NCBI GenBank assembly: GCA_937877605.1
Contig: CALFJA010000106.1
Location: forward strand, 1-45,388
Length of the DNA stretch: 45,388 nucleotides
Direction: 5' to 3'
Origin: an uncultured Prevotellaceae bacterium
GTDB lineage: Bacteria; Bacteroidota; Bacteroidia; Bacteroidales; Bacteroidaceae
The notes below the pieces were generated by a model that searched no databases, was not told the DNA's origin, and saw only the letters and a list, made by a program, of their open reading frames with translations. Below, piece by piece: positions 23,810 to 31,591 of the stretch; positions within the stretch are counted from its first letter, which is position 1, and the number at the start of each line of letters is the position of its first letter. Made by a program: the position numbers and the translations under genes.

Positions 23810-24796
23810 TCATTCTTTGACTTTCAGAACCCAAGCGTCTTTAAATCCAGCATTGTCACGCAGTTGCTGAAGTTTTAGGTAAGCGTCATTCTCCGATGAA
23901 AACACACCATAGATGACTTTTGTATTCTTCTTGGTCAATACTTTTGTACCGGTATACCCTTTCACAATCATTTCCTGGGCAAATTGTGTAGCGTTCTTTT
24001 TGCTGATTCTACTTGCCAGTACAATGGTGAAATAAGTGCGACCCTCGGCGTGGGCTTCGTGTCCCATAGTCGTCGTAGCATTTACCAGCATGGGAGCCTG
24101 CTGCTGGGTAATGAGTAGATTTTGCTCTGGCAGGATATTGGTGGATACGCTTTTAGGAAGGAGGCGCAATGCCGTGTGGGCTACATCGAAGTTGGCCGCG
24201 GTAGTATTGCTGTTGTTGACCGTTGAAGGAAGGGAGAAGAAGAGAATGAAAGCGATGCAGGCTGCTGCCAGTGCTCTCAGTGTACTCTTCTTTATGCTGA
24301 TGGTGTCGCCGCTTTTGTCGTTGGTGAGTGAAACAACTTTGGCTGGCATCAAGTCTTTCAGACTATTATCGTCAGTTTTGAAAGGTTGAATGTCAACAAC
24401 TCCTAGTCCGTAAAGTCCTGGGGTAAGTACACCCGACTCGAACGGTGAGAATGTCTTTTTCCCATCTTCGTTGAGTTCTATTCTTCCAATGCCGTAGAAA
24501 TCGACATAGCCTTCGTTTTCCAAGAGAAGGTTTAGACGCTCTACCGTGTGCTCTATTCTTGTGCAGGCCTCCGGGTAACTGATGTCTTCGCTCTCCACAT
24601 ATGACTGTGCCAGCAGAGAATCGTTCATGGTCAGTTTGGAATTGAAGCCCAATGTACGCTTTGGAGGAATGAAAACATGCTCGTTTTCGTCATAGCATGC
24701 ATCAATATGATGCGCTACAAATCCGCCGAAGTCGGGAATTATAACGCAATCATTCGAAAGCAAAAGATTTTCTATATGACCAACGAATGTATTCAT
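23810..24796 (-). CDS. HU-CCDC81 and SPOR domain membrane protein
   Basis: This protein of 328 residues has an N-terminal part (about 1-130) with IENLLLSNDCVIIPDFGGFVAHH and VERLNLLLENEGYVDFYGIGRIEL, the HU-CCDC81 pair of Bacteroidetes. A membrane segment (about 178-197, ALAAACIAFILFFSLP) separates it from a C-terminal SPOR domain (about 255-325: YFTIVLASRISKKNATQFAQEM, YGVFSSENDAYLKLQQL). SPOR domains bind denuded septal peptidoglycan; the inside part may bind DNA or protein. It heads the operon leading to ftsE, fitting a division role. ATGs at 24796 and 24799 are adjacent. The promoter box ends only 3-6 bases before, so the mRNA may be almost leaderless. Confidence 0.88.
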   Translation of the reverse strand: MNTFVGHIENLLLSNDCVIIPDFGGFVAHHIDACYDENEHVFIPPKRTLGFNSKLTMNDSLLAQSYVESEDISYPEACTRIEHTVERLNLLLENEGYVDFYGIGRIELNEDGKKTFSPFESGVLTPGLYGLGVVDIQPFKTDDNSLKDLMPAKVVSLTNDKSGDTISIKKSTLRALAAACIAFILFFSLPSTVNNSNTTAANFDVAHTALRLLPKSVSTNILPEQNLLITQQQAPMLVNATTTMGHEAHAEGRTYFTIVLASRISKKNATQFAQEMIVKGYTGTKVLTKKNTKVIYGVFSSENDAYLKLQQLRDNAGFKDAWVLKVKE

Positions 24797-24801
24797 CATT
24801 G

Positions 24802-24833
24802 CAAAGGTATGCTTTTCAGGGCAAACCCCCAAA
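24802..24833 (-). promoter_or_regulatory. Promoter of the HU/SPOR-FHA-ftsE-lysC operon
   Basis: On the minus strand TTTG (24830-24833), 20 bp, TACCTTTG (24802-24809) fits the consensus fully. The start codon follows after only 3-6 bases. Confidence 0.8.
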
Positions 24834-24919
24834 CTTTTTTATAAATAAAATAAGTTTCACAGGTGGGCCGGTGGTGTAGGCGTACACCCTGCTTGGAAAG
24901 AATTCTGTGCTGTCTTCCG

Positions 24920-25681
24920 TTATTTAATCAGTTCGGCGATAAGTGGTTCAAGATTGTCAAGTTGCAGCATATTGGCAGCATCGCTTAGCCCTAGGTCAGG
25001 AGTGGGGTGTACCTCAAAGAAATAGCCGCTTGCACCGAATGCTTTTGCGGCAAGTGCCATGGAAGGAACGAACTTTCGGTCGCCGCCAGTTTTTCCATTG
25101 CTACCTCCCGGCCGTTGGACACTGTGCGTACAGTCCATGATGACAGTGTCGACAATCTCACGCATGTCAGGAATGTTACGGAAGTCAACGACCAGATTGT
25201 TGTAGCCGAAAGCGTTGCCGCGTTCCGTGAGCCATACCTCTTTGGCGCCAGCTTCCTTTGCTTTCTCAACAGGATAGCGCATATCCTGCCCACTGAGAAA
25301 CTGAGCTTTCTTTATGTTGACGGTCTTGCCGGTCTTTGCAGCAGCTATCAGTAAGTCGGTTTGCCGACAGAGAAATGCAGGTATTTGGAGTACATCAACC
25401 ACTTCGCCGACTGCTTGTGCTTGATGGCTTTCGTGAATATCGGTCAGCAACTTTAATCCGAATTTCTCTTTTACCTTGGAAAGCATTTGCAGCCCCCGCT
25501 CCAATCCTGGTCCGCGAAAAGAAGATATACTTGTGCGGTTGGCCTTGTCAAAGGAGGCCTTAAAGATAATCTCAACACCGAGGTCCTTATTGATTTTAAC
25601 TAGTTTTTCGGCCACGGTGTCCAGCAGTTCCTGCGACTCTATGACGCAAGGGCCGGCAATGAAAATAGACTTGTCTTGCAT
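24920..25681 (-). CDS. kdsA: 3-deoxy-8-phosphooctulonate synthase, metal-dependent type
   Basis: This 253-residue enzyme condenses arabinose-5-phosphate and PEP to Kdo-8-phosphate, an early step of the Kdo core of lipopolysaccharide. Motifs: IAGPCVIES (Cys12), FKASFDKANRTSISSFRG, LLTDIHESHQAQ, IPAFLCRQTDLL, MDCTHSVQRPGG and FFEVHPTP. The Cys in AGPCxIES takes the place of Asn in the metal-free E. coli enzyme and marks the metallo class typified by Aquifex; the other ligands (His, Glu, Asp) are found in the later motifs. It ends the operon with ugd and the glycosyltransferase, 6 bases after the nucleotidyltransferase-like gene. No strong terminator is seen. Confidence 0.96.
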   Translation of the reverse strand: MQDKSIFIAGPCVIESQELLDTVAEKLVKINKDLGVEIIFKASFDKANRTSISSFRGPGLERGLQMLSKVKEKFGLKLLTDIHESHQAQAVGEVVDVLQIPAFLCRQTDLLIAAAKTGKTVNIKKAQFLSGQDMRYPVEKAKEAGAKEVWLTERGNAFGYNNLVVDFRNIPDMREIVDTVIMDCTHSVQRPGGSNGKTGGDRKFVPSMALAAKAFGASGYFFEVHPTPDLGLSDAANMLQLDNLEPLIAELIK

Positions 25682-25687
25682 GTCGTG

Positions 25688-26764
25688 CTAATTGGTATAT
25701 TTTCCCAATGTGATTTTAATGCGTTGCGGTATGAGATGGAGCATCTCATTGGGTGCAAGCGGAAAGAATTTGATGAAATGCTTGAAGGCAATCTCTGCAG
25801 TTTCCATGCTCTTGGCTATTCCCGGGGCCATATTCTTACGATGATACTTGCCAAAATTGCCTCGTCGTTCAATCTCCTTTAACAGTCGATTGCCCCAGAC
25901 ATAGTCCGACTTCTTAAGAATTACCGGAACATCTTCGGCAGGCAATCCCAACTTCGTTACAAGCAATGCCGCCATGGCACGGAAGGCTTTCAGATAGCCA
26001 ATGCGTTTGAGGTGTAACTGAAACAGTTTGGTGTCATACTTCCCGCTGAAAGTATGAAGCAGTATGGCTAGGTCGCATACCTGCCTCAGCCCAACGCCCT
26101 CTATAATCAGATGGTTATATAAATGTTTGAAAATCAATATGATGGTCTCTATTGTTGGAAGTGTCTTGATTTCTTTGTCGCCCAGATGTATTGTTCCAGC
26201 TCTGCTCATGCTTTGCTCAATCAGATTGTCGAAATAGCGTTGATGTCTTGGATTGCCAAAGGTTTCTGTTCGGTGGTGCATCTCACAGTCAATCCCTTTG
26301 AGGTAGAAGTCCAGATGTTTTTCAGTGTCTTCGCTTCCCCTTTTGATTTCGGGGTGTTCGGTGAATATTTTGACAGCACGCGGAAAATCTTTTTTCGACA
26401 CATAGAAATCTATGTCGCCTGGTCTTCTCATGGCAGGCTCAGGGTAGTATACTGCAAGCGTTTGCCCCTTGAATATGACATAGTCAATCTGTGCTGTATT
26501 TAGAATCTCAGCCAATTCGCCAGCAACCTTATTAAACTTCTTAAAGAAATTCTCATGTTGTTGCTTCTCTACAAGCATTTTCATTGTGTACTGGGTATTG
26601 GTCTTGACATTGTTGCGTATCATGGATTCAATTACCAATCCAGAGACACAATGTTCCTGTGCCATTTGCCAGATGTCTGCGAACACTATGGGATCGATGC
26701 TTTCGGGCATTTCTCCCTTAAGCCAAAGGGCATTGCGAAGAATTTGGTAGAACAGTTCTTTCAT
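25688..26764 (-). CDS. Nucleotidyltransferase-family protein (NTP_transf_5 type)
   Basis: This 358-residue protein has a nucleotidyltransferase-like core at about 90-160. YVIFKGQTLAVYYPEPAMRRPGDIDFYV contains the K-G motif and a D-x-D-x-type acidic pair (GDID), as in NTP_transf_5 proteins, which are often found in capsule or exopolysaccharide clusters. The rest is helical and matches no further motif. The acceptor is unknown. It overlaps the glycosyltransferase by 4 bases and is followed by kdsA after 6 bases, consistent with a surface glycan role. Confidence 0.85.
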   Translation of the reverse strand: MKELFYQILRNALWLKGEMPESIDPIVFADIWQMAQEHCVSGLVIESMIRNNVKTNTQYTMKMLVEKQQHENFFKKFNKVAGELAEILNTAQIDYVIFKGQTLAVYYPEPAMRRPGDIDFYVSKKDFPRAVKIFTEHPEIKRGSEDTEKHLDFYLKGIDCEMHHRTETFGNPRHQRYFDNLIEQSMSRAGTIHLGDKEIKTLPTIETIILIFKHLYNHLIIEGVGLRQVCDLAILLHTFSGKYDTKLFQLHLKRIGYLKAFRAMAALLVTKLGLPAEDVPVILKKSDYVWGNRLLKEIERRGNFGKYHRKNMAPGIAKSMETAEIAFKHFIKFFPLAPNEMLHLIPQRIKITLGKYTN

Positions 26765-27543
26765 CGTCTGATAAACTGTGGTATTTTCCAGGCCATCTTC
26801 ATCAGTTTCGCAGGTATGGCCCAGAATCCATGTGCTCTATATATCTTCACATCCTCTTTCCACATGGCCTTGTGATTTCTTAGATTGGTGGAAAGACCTC
26901 CCATGCGCATGCGTACGACATATTTATTAAGGTACGCAGGCGTGACCTTTTCATCGTAAAGATATCTGAGGAGCAGATCTGTGTCGGAGGCAATTTTGTA
27001 CTGTTCGTCGTAGAGACCCAGTCGCAGCATGGTATCCCTTCTGATGTAGCAAGTGGTGTGCAGGGGGAGCCATCCCATCTTTATCTTCCAGCGCCCAAAT
27101 GAGCCGCCAATCCAGTTCCTGATAATCTTTTCGTGGTGGTCTGCATCCACATAAAGCCCATTCGCATAGAGGAATTCACATCCGGTGCGCTTTATTTCTT
27201 CGGCCACGGTGCTGAGCGTGTGTGCATCGTAGAACCAGTCGTCGCTGTGGAGCACACCAATTACATCGCCGGTGGCCATGCGAATGCCCTTGTTAATGGC
27301 TTCGTACATGCCATGGTCGGCTTCGGATATCCACTTAAAGATGAAGTGTGGGTGGGCTTTCTTGAAATCTTCGGTCTGACAATGTGTGGCAAATTCCTTG
27401 AGTTTATCAACAGAACCATCGGTGGAGGCTCCGTCAACAACAATGTATTCCACATCATTGTAGTCTTGAGCCAGCACACTTGCCATGGCATCGCCAATGG
27501 TTTCAACGCGATTATAACATGAAGTGATTATTGTAATTTTCAT
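26761..27543 (-). CDS. Family 2 glycosyltransferase
   Basis: This 260-residue GT-A enzyme starts MKITIITSCYNRVETI with the nucleotide-sugar-binding motif. DGASTDGSVDKL (about 38-49) and LHSDDWF (the DxD-like metal site, about 97-103) follow. A WISEADHGMYEAINKGI segment is typical of WbnJ/WcaA-like capsule or LPS glycosyltransferases. No membrane segment is seen. The start at 27543 was chosen because the reading upstream (to 27663) overlaps ugd. It lies 29 bases after ugd and overlaps the next gene by 4 bases. Donor and acceptor sugars cannot be deduced. Confidence 0.93.
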   Translation of the reverse strand: MKITIITSCYNRVETIGDAMASVLAQDYNDVEYIVVDGASTDGSVDKLKEFATHCQTEDFKKAHPHFIFKWISEADHGMYEAINKGIRMATGDVIGVLHSDDWFYDAHTLSTVAEEIKRTGCEFLYANGLYVDADHHEKIIRNWIGGSFGRWKIKMGWLPLHTTCYIRRDTMLRLGLYDEQYKIASDTDLLLRYLYDEKVTPAYLNKYVVRMRMGGLSTNLRNHKAMWKEDVKIYRAHGFWAIPAKLMKMAWKIPQFIRR

Positions 27544-27572
27544 TTGTTTGGATGAAGGTGGGAGAAACACTT

Positions 27573-28892
27573 TTAGTCTCTTCTGAAGATATCCCTGGTG
27601 TAAACTTTCCCGGCTACATCGTCGAGTGAGGAATCGTAGCGGTTGGCGATGATGCAGTCGCATTGGCGCTTGAATGCCTCAAGGTCATTCACCACCTTAC
27701 TGCCAAAGAATGTACTGCCGTCATCCAGCGTCGGTTCGAAGATGATCACCTTGGCTCCTTTTGCCTTGATGCGCTTCATCACTCCCTGTATGGACGATTG
27801 GCGGAAGTTGTCCGAATTGGACTTCATGGTCAGGCGGTAGACGCCGATGGTCACTGTTTTCTCGCCCTCTTTGTGGTAGGCGTTCTGCTCAGAATAGCCA
27901 TAGTATCCAGCCATGCGCAGTACTTGGTCGGCAATGAAGTCCTTTCTGGTGCGGTTGCTTTCCACAATGGCACTCATGATGTTCTGTGGAATGTCTTGAT
28001 AGTTGGCCAGCAACTGTTTCGAGTCCTTTGGCAGACAATAGCCGCCGTAACCGAACGAGGGATTATTGTAGTGTGTGCCAATGCGTGGGTCCAATCCGAT
28101 GCCGTCAATAATGGCCTTGGTATCCAGTCCCTTCACCTCGGCGTAGGTGTCCAACTCGTTGAAATAGCTCACGCGAAGTGCCAGATAGGTGTTGGCAAAG
28201 AGTTTCACTGCTTCGGCCTCTTTCAATCCCATGAAGAGTGTTTCGATGTTTTCTTTCAATGCACCTTGCTGCAGCAGTTGGGCAAATTGGTGGGCCGACT
28301 CTTCCAAGCCCTCTCCGCCAACGGCCTTGATGGCAGCATTTTCTTCGGCAAATTCCGGTGAGTTGATAATCTTTGGATAGCCCACGATAATGCGGCTGGG
28401 GTAGAGATTGTCGTAGAGTGCCTTGCTTTCACGAAGAAACTCTGGCGAGAACAGCAGCCGGAGCTTTTCGTTCTTACCTTCTTCCTTGAATTTCCGCGCA
28501 TATTTCACATAGAGCGAGCGGCAATAGCCCACGGGTATGGTGCTCTTGATGACCATTGTGGCCTTGGAGCCTGTCTGCAACACCAGGTCTATGACCTCTT
28601 CCACATGGGATGTGTCGAAGTAGTTCTTCACGGGGTCGTAGTTGGTCGGTGCTGCGATTACGACGAAGTCGACATCCTTGTAGGCTGCGGCCCCGTCCAG
28701 CGTAGCAACAAGGTTCAAGGGCTTTTCAGCCAGGTATTTTTCAATGTAGTCGTCCTGAATGGGTGAGACGCGATGATTGATTTTGTTCACCTTGTCTTCA
28801 ATCACATCAACAGCCACAACCTCGTTGTGCTGAGCCAGCAGAGTGGCGATGCTCAAACCTACATAGCCTGTTCCGGCAACGGCAATCTTCAT
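27573..28892 (-). CDS. ugd: UDP-glucose 6-dehydrogenase (UDP-glucose/GDP-mannose dehydrogenase family)
   Basis: This 439-residue protein oxidises a nucleotide sugar to its uronic acid, most likely UDP-glucose to UDP-glucuronate. The N-terminal Rossmann motif is VAGTGYVGLSIATLLA. Other landmarks are APTNYDP, MVIKSTIPVGYC, LLFSPEFLRESKAL and FGYGGYCLPKDSKQL, with the catalytic Cys286. The substrate may differ, for example UDP-N-acetylmannosamine, as is common for the family. A full promoter lies 35-65 bases upstream, making it the first gene of an operon with a glycosyltransferase, the NTP_transf_5 protein and kdsA. Confidence 0.93.
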   Translation of the reverse strand: MKIAVAGTGYVGLSIATLLAQHNEVVAVDVIEDKVNKINHRVSPIQDDYIEKYLAEKPLNLVATLDGAAAYKDVDFVVIAAPTNYDPVKNYFDTSHVEEVIDLVLQTGSKATMVIKSTIPVGYCRSLYVKYARKFKEEGKNEKLRLLFSPEFLRESKALYDNLYPSRIIVGYPKIINSPEFAEENAAIKAVGGEGLEESAHQFAQLLQQGALKENIETLFMGLKEAEAVKLFANTYLALRVSYFNELDTYAEVKGLDTKAIIDGIGLDPRIGTHYNNPSFGYGGYCLPKDSKQLLANYQDIPQNIMSAIVESNRTRKDFIADQVLRMAGYYGYSEQNAYHKEGEKTVTIGVYRLTMKSNSDNFRQSSIQGVMKRIKAKGAKVIIFEPTLDDGSTFFGSKVVNDLEAFKRQCDCIIANRYDSSLDDVAGKVYTRDIFRRD

Positions 28893-28925
28893 ATCGATTT
28901 AGAGTTGAATGTTTTGTTTTCGCTG

Positions 28926-28957
28926 CAAAGTTACAATTAAATGTGCGCAATACAAAA
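28926..28957 (-). promoter_or_regulatory. Promoter of the ugd-kdsA operon
   Basis: On the minus strand TTTTG (28953-28957), 19 bp, TAACTTTG (28926-28933), a full consensus match. The leader before ATG 28892 is about 25-30 bases. Confidence 0.85.
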
Positions 28958-29049
28958 GAAATTAATTTCTTTTTATGGCGGCGGAGCATATCTTCCCCAA
29001 TGTTATTGTACCATCAGGGCGTTTGCGGTAAATAGGTTAATATCCACCT

Positions 29050-29097
29050 GCAAAGAAAGCAAGCATGGTCCCCATTGGCCATACTTGCTTTCTTTGC
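29050..29097 (-). terminator. Probable terminator hairpin after the small secreted protein
   Basis: GCAAAGAAAGCAAG pairs with CTTGCTTTCTTTGC, then one C-A mismatch, then ATGG with CCAT; the loop is CC-rich. It begins 16 bases after the stop of the gene at 29114-29602. No pure T-run follows on the minus strand, so the terminator call is moderate. Confidence 0.65.
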
Positions 29098-29113
29098 GGC
29101 GATGGCAGTTTGC

Positions 29114-29602
29114 CTATTGTGCTGGCTTGTATATCTTCTGTGCTGCTTCCAGTGCCTTTGTCCAGTCGGTGTCGAGCGAGAACTGCGTGAGGAAGTCGTT
29201 GTTGTCGACATAACCCCAGACGAGTTCCTTGTCCTGGTCTTGGAAGAGAGAGTTCTCCAGTGAGAGTTTCTTGAACAATGCGAGGACAACCTCGCGTTTC
29301 GACTTCTTTGTCTCCTTGCTCAGTTGTTCCACGAAGATGGTTACGAAGTCGAGCATAGCACTGGTTTGTACGCCCAAGTCGTATTCGGTGAAGGTGTCGT
29401 GTTTGGACCCTTCGTAGAGCAGATAGTAGATAGCGTCGTATTTGAATGTGGCAATCTTACGGTCCTGCAACGGTTTACTCTTGTCGAACTTGAGGGTTTC
29501 CATCTTACCGAGGATGCTGTTCACTTCCTTGAATATTTCCTGTCCTTTTACGGATGTGCTTATGGCAACGAGCAGTGCCATGGCTAACAATAGTTTCTTC
29601 AT
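29114..29602 (-). CDS. Small secreted protein of unknown function
   Basis: This 162-residue protein has signal peptide MKKLLLAMALLVAISTSVKG (about 1-20). A charged, mainly helical domain follows: KEVNSILGKMETLKFDKS, KYDAIYYLLYEGSKHD, LDFVTIFVEQLSKETKKSKREVV and an end ALEAAQKIYKPAQ. No known motif is recognised. The start at 29602 directly follows the octanucleotide array; reading from an in-frame upstream ATG at 29683 would translate that array (repeating Gln-Pro-Asn-Thr-Lys). It is the last gene after ruvC, 87 bases downstream; that gap is filled by the array. Expression may depend on array length. Confidence 0.75.
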   Translation of the reverse strand: MKKLLLAMALLVAISTSVKGQEIFKEVNSILGKMETLKFDKSKPLQDRKIATFKYDAIYYLLYEGSKHDTFTEYDLGVQTSAMLDFVTIFVEQLSKETKKSKREVVLALFKKLSLENSLFQDQDKELVWGYVDNNDFLTQFSLDTDWTKALEAAQKIYKPAQ

Positions 29603-29603
29603 A

Positions 29604-29675
29604 TTTGGTTGTTTGGTTGTTTGGTTGTTTGGTTGTTTAGTCGTTTTGTTGTCTGGATGTTTGGTTAATTGGTAA
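29604..29675 (-). repeat. Octanucleotide tandem array in the leader of the small secreted protein
   Basis: There are nine 8-bp units on the plus strand. Four are TTTGGTTG in a row (29604-29635), then TTTAGTCG, TTTTGTTG, TCTGGATG, TTTGGTTA and ATTGGTAA. On the coding strand of the flanking genes the unit reads CAACCAAA. It fills most of the space between ruvC and the ATG at 29602. The same octamer family occurs inside the DUF4296 lipoprotein gene (43403-43545). Confidence 0.9.
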
Positions 29676-29689
29676 CTTGTCAACTAAAA

Positions 29690-30244
29690 CTATATTTTAT
29701 GGTTCTTGATGGCAAAGTCTTTCCACGATTTGTATTTATGGTCGTTTTCCGGTATTCCGCTTTGGAGGAAATGGCAGTAGGCTGCTGCCACGGCATCGGT
29801 GGCATCCATGGCTTTCGGCATGTTACTGGCAGGGATATGCAGCATGCGTCGCAGCATGTCGGCCACCTGCGGTTTGGACGCCTGGCCGTTTCCGGTGATT
29901 GCCATTTTTATTTTCATCGGTGCATATTCGTGTATGGGGATGTCTTTTTGTATTGCAGCGGCTATGGCCACTCCCTGCGCACGCCCGAGTTTTAGCATGG
30001 ACTGCACATTCTTGCCAAAGAAGGGAGCCTCGATGGCCATCTCGTCGGGCAGGTATCGCTCAATGACGGTGGTCACCTCTTGGAAGATATGGCCCAGTCG
30101 CAGGTAGTTGTCGCTCATCTTTCGCATGTCGATGATGCCCATGTCGACGAGCGTTGCCTTGTTCCCCTCGACGGAGAGGATGCCATAGCCCATCACATTG
30201 GTGCCGGGGTCTATGCCGAGTATGATGCGTTCAGGTTTGCTCAT
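29690..30244 (-). CDS. ruvC: Crossover junction endodeoxyribonuclease RuvC
   Basis: The 184-residue protein resolves Holliday junctions made in recombination repair, working with RuvAB. Catalytic residues are visible: Asp12 in LGIDPGT, Glu72 in MAIEAPFFGKN, and Asp147/Asp150 in DATDAVAAAYCHF. Length is near the usual 170-190. The start at 30244 overlaps the stop of the MBL gene as ATGA; a longer frame to 30544 is a reading of the MBL gene in another frame. It is part of the rsmG-MBL-ruvC set. Confidence 0.97.
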   Translation of the reverse strand: MSKPERIILGIDPGTNVMGYGILSVEGNKATLVDMGIIDMRKMSDNYLRLGHIFQEVTTVIERYLPDEMAIEAPFFGKNVQSMLKLGRAQGVAIAAAIQKDIPIHEYAPMKIKMAITGNGQASKPQVADMLRRMLHIPASNMPKAMDATDAVAAAYCHFLQSGIPENDHKYKSWKDFAIKNHKI

Positions 30245-30888
30245 CGGTCGAGGAATGGGTTGGTGCTGAGTTCCTGTGCCATTGTGGTGCGAGGTCCGTG
30301 GCCCGGGTAGACAATGGTCTCGTCGGGGAGTTGGCACAGTCGCCGCAGGCTGTTGGTCATTTCGAACATGGAACCGTAGGGCAGGTCTGTCCGGCCGATG
30401 GTTCCCATGAAGAGGGTGTCGCCCGAAAAGAGCAGGTGTGCGCCCTCGGAGTAGAAGCATACGCTTCCTTTTGTGTGCCCGGGGGTGTGTATGGCGGTGA
30501 ACTGATAGCCTCCCAGTGTGAAGGTATAGTCGTCGCCGAAGCATTTCAGTTCCCAGCCGTCGGAACCACCAATGTCGATGCCGCCCAGTTTGCGAGCCTG
30601 CTCGGCCATTGTACGCAGCAGCGGTTCGTCCTTTTCGTGCAGTTCAAGTGAAAGGCCGTATTCTTTGGTGATGGCCGGTACGCCGAAGTTGTGGTCGAAG
30701 TGGCCGTGTGTGGCAATGAGCCGTACGGGATGTAGTTGCTCAGTGGCGACATAGTCGGTCAATGCCTTTACCTCCTCATACGACAGTGCACCGCAGTCTA
30801 TGAAGACGCACTCACGGCTTTCAGGGTCGGACAGTATGTAGCTGTTCTCGGAGAACATGTTGTATTGAAAGGTCTTTATCTCTAACAT
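30241..30888 (-). CDS. MBL-fold hydrolase, glyoxalase II-like
   Basis: This 215-residue protein has the metal-binding signature THGHFDH (His61, His63, Asp65, His66), then HTPGHTKGSVCFY with the next His, FSGDTLFMGTIGRTDLP with the bridging Asp, and YPGHGP with the last His. These are the landmarks of glyoxalase II-like hydrolases acting on thioesters; the exact substrate is not determined. No rhodanese domain is present. It begins 18 bases after rsmG and overlaps ruvC by 4 bases. Confidence 0.93.
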   Translation of the reverse strand: MLEIKTFQYNMFSENSYILSDPESRECVFIDCGALSYEEVKALTDYVATEQLHPVRLIATHGHFDHNFGVPAITKEYGLSLELHEKDEPLLRTMAEQARKLGGIDIGGSDGWELKCFGDDYTFTLGGYQFTAIHTPGHTKGSVCFYSEGAHLLFSGDTLFMGTIGRTDLPYGSMFEMTNSLRRLCQLPDETIVYPGHGPRTTMAQELSTNPFLDR

Positions 30889-30906
30889 GGCTGGGAATGT
30901 AGGCGG

Positions 30907-31551
30907 TTAGCAGTGTGGGAGGTATATTACATATTTTTCTTTGAACCACGGGTCGGCGAACCATTTGCCGATTTCATCGACCATGACAATCTTTCTGTAT
31001 GGCCGGATTTCCTCTTCAATGTTTCCGCCTTTCAGGCAGATGATGCCGTTGGGCAGTGCGTTCACCACGTCGGCTGTCTTTTTCTTCGGCTGTCCCAGCA
31101 GGTTTTTCCTGACCATTTTTGCTAAGTCGGGTAGGGGCATCACTCCTCGGGACAGCACAAAGTGATATTGTTCTTTCTCCTCTTCGGCCCGCAGTTGTAC
31201 GGCTTTGACATTCTCCAGTCCCAACTGTTGGGCAATGTCCTGCACCACCGTTATTTTCTTACCCGTGCCGTCAATCAGTTTGAACTGGCATTCCGGAAAG
31301 AGGATGGCCAGTGGGATGCCGGGGAAACCTCCGCCGGTGCCCACATCCAGTATGCGCGTGCCGGGGCGGAAGCGGATGGTCATGGCAATGGCCAGCGAGT
31401 GGAGGACATGGTGAGGGTAGAGCGCGTCTATGTCTTTCCTGGAAATGACATTTATTTTTGCATTCCAGTCGCGGTAGAGCGGTTCCAGCATTGCCAGTTG
31501 GCTGCGCTGCTTGTCCGAGAGCCACGGGAAATATTTCAGGATTTCTTCCAT
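30907..31551 (-). CDS. rsmG: 16S rRNA (guanine-527-N7)-methyltransferase
   Basis: This 214-residue protein methylates G527 of 16S rRNA using S-adenosylmethionine. Landmarks: LYRDWNAKINVISRKD, HVLHSLAIA, ILDVGTGGGFPGIPLAI (SAM-binding), FKLIDGTGKKITVV, LSRGVMPLPDL. The start at 31551 (MEEILKYFPWLS) matches the family N terminus. An upstream in-frame reading to 31629 would translate the 60-bp direct repeat and the promoter, so it was rejected. The promoter box ends 8 bases before the ATG, which implies a very short leader or none. Confidence 0.95.
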   Translation of the reverse strand: MEEILKYFPWLSDKQRSQLAMLEPLYRDWNAKINVISRKDIDALYPHHVLHSLAIAMTIRFRPGTRILDVGTGGGFPGIPLAILFPECQFKLIDGTGKKITVVQDIAQQLGLENVKAVQLRAEEEKEQYHFVLSRGVMPLPDLAKMVRKNLLGQPKKKTADVVNALPNGIICLKGGNIEEEIRPYRKIVMVDEIGKWFADPWFKEKYVIYLPHC

Positions 31552-31559
31552 ATCGGTGG

Positions 31560-31591
31560 CAAAGGTACGATTAAGCGAGCGGAAAAGCAAA
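31560..31591 (-). promoter_or_regulatory. rsmG operon promoter, lying in a direct repeat
   Basis: On the minus strand TTTG (31588-31591), 20 bp, TACCTTTG (31560-31567). Both boxes lie within the right-hand copy, as seen from the gene, of a direct repeat. The second copy has CACCTTTG at the equivalent place (31627-31634), a weakened -7 box. Confidence 0.8.

Noticed and set aside
30245..30544. N-terminal extension of ruvC
   Set aside because: This is the MBL hydrolase gene read in another frame; the catalytic Asp motif begins just after ATG 30244.
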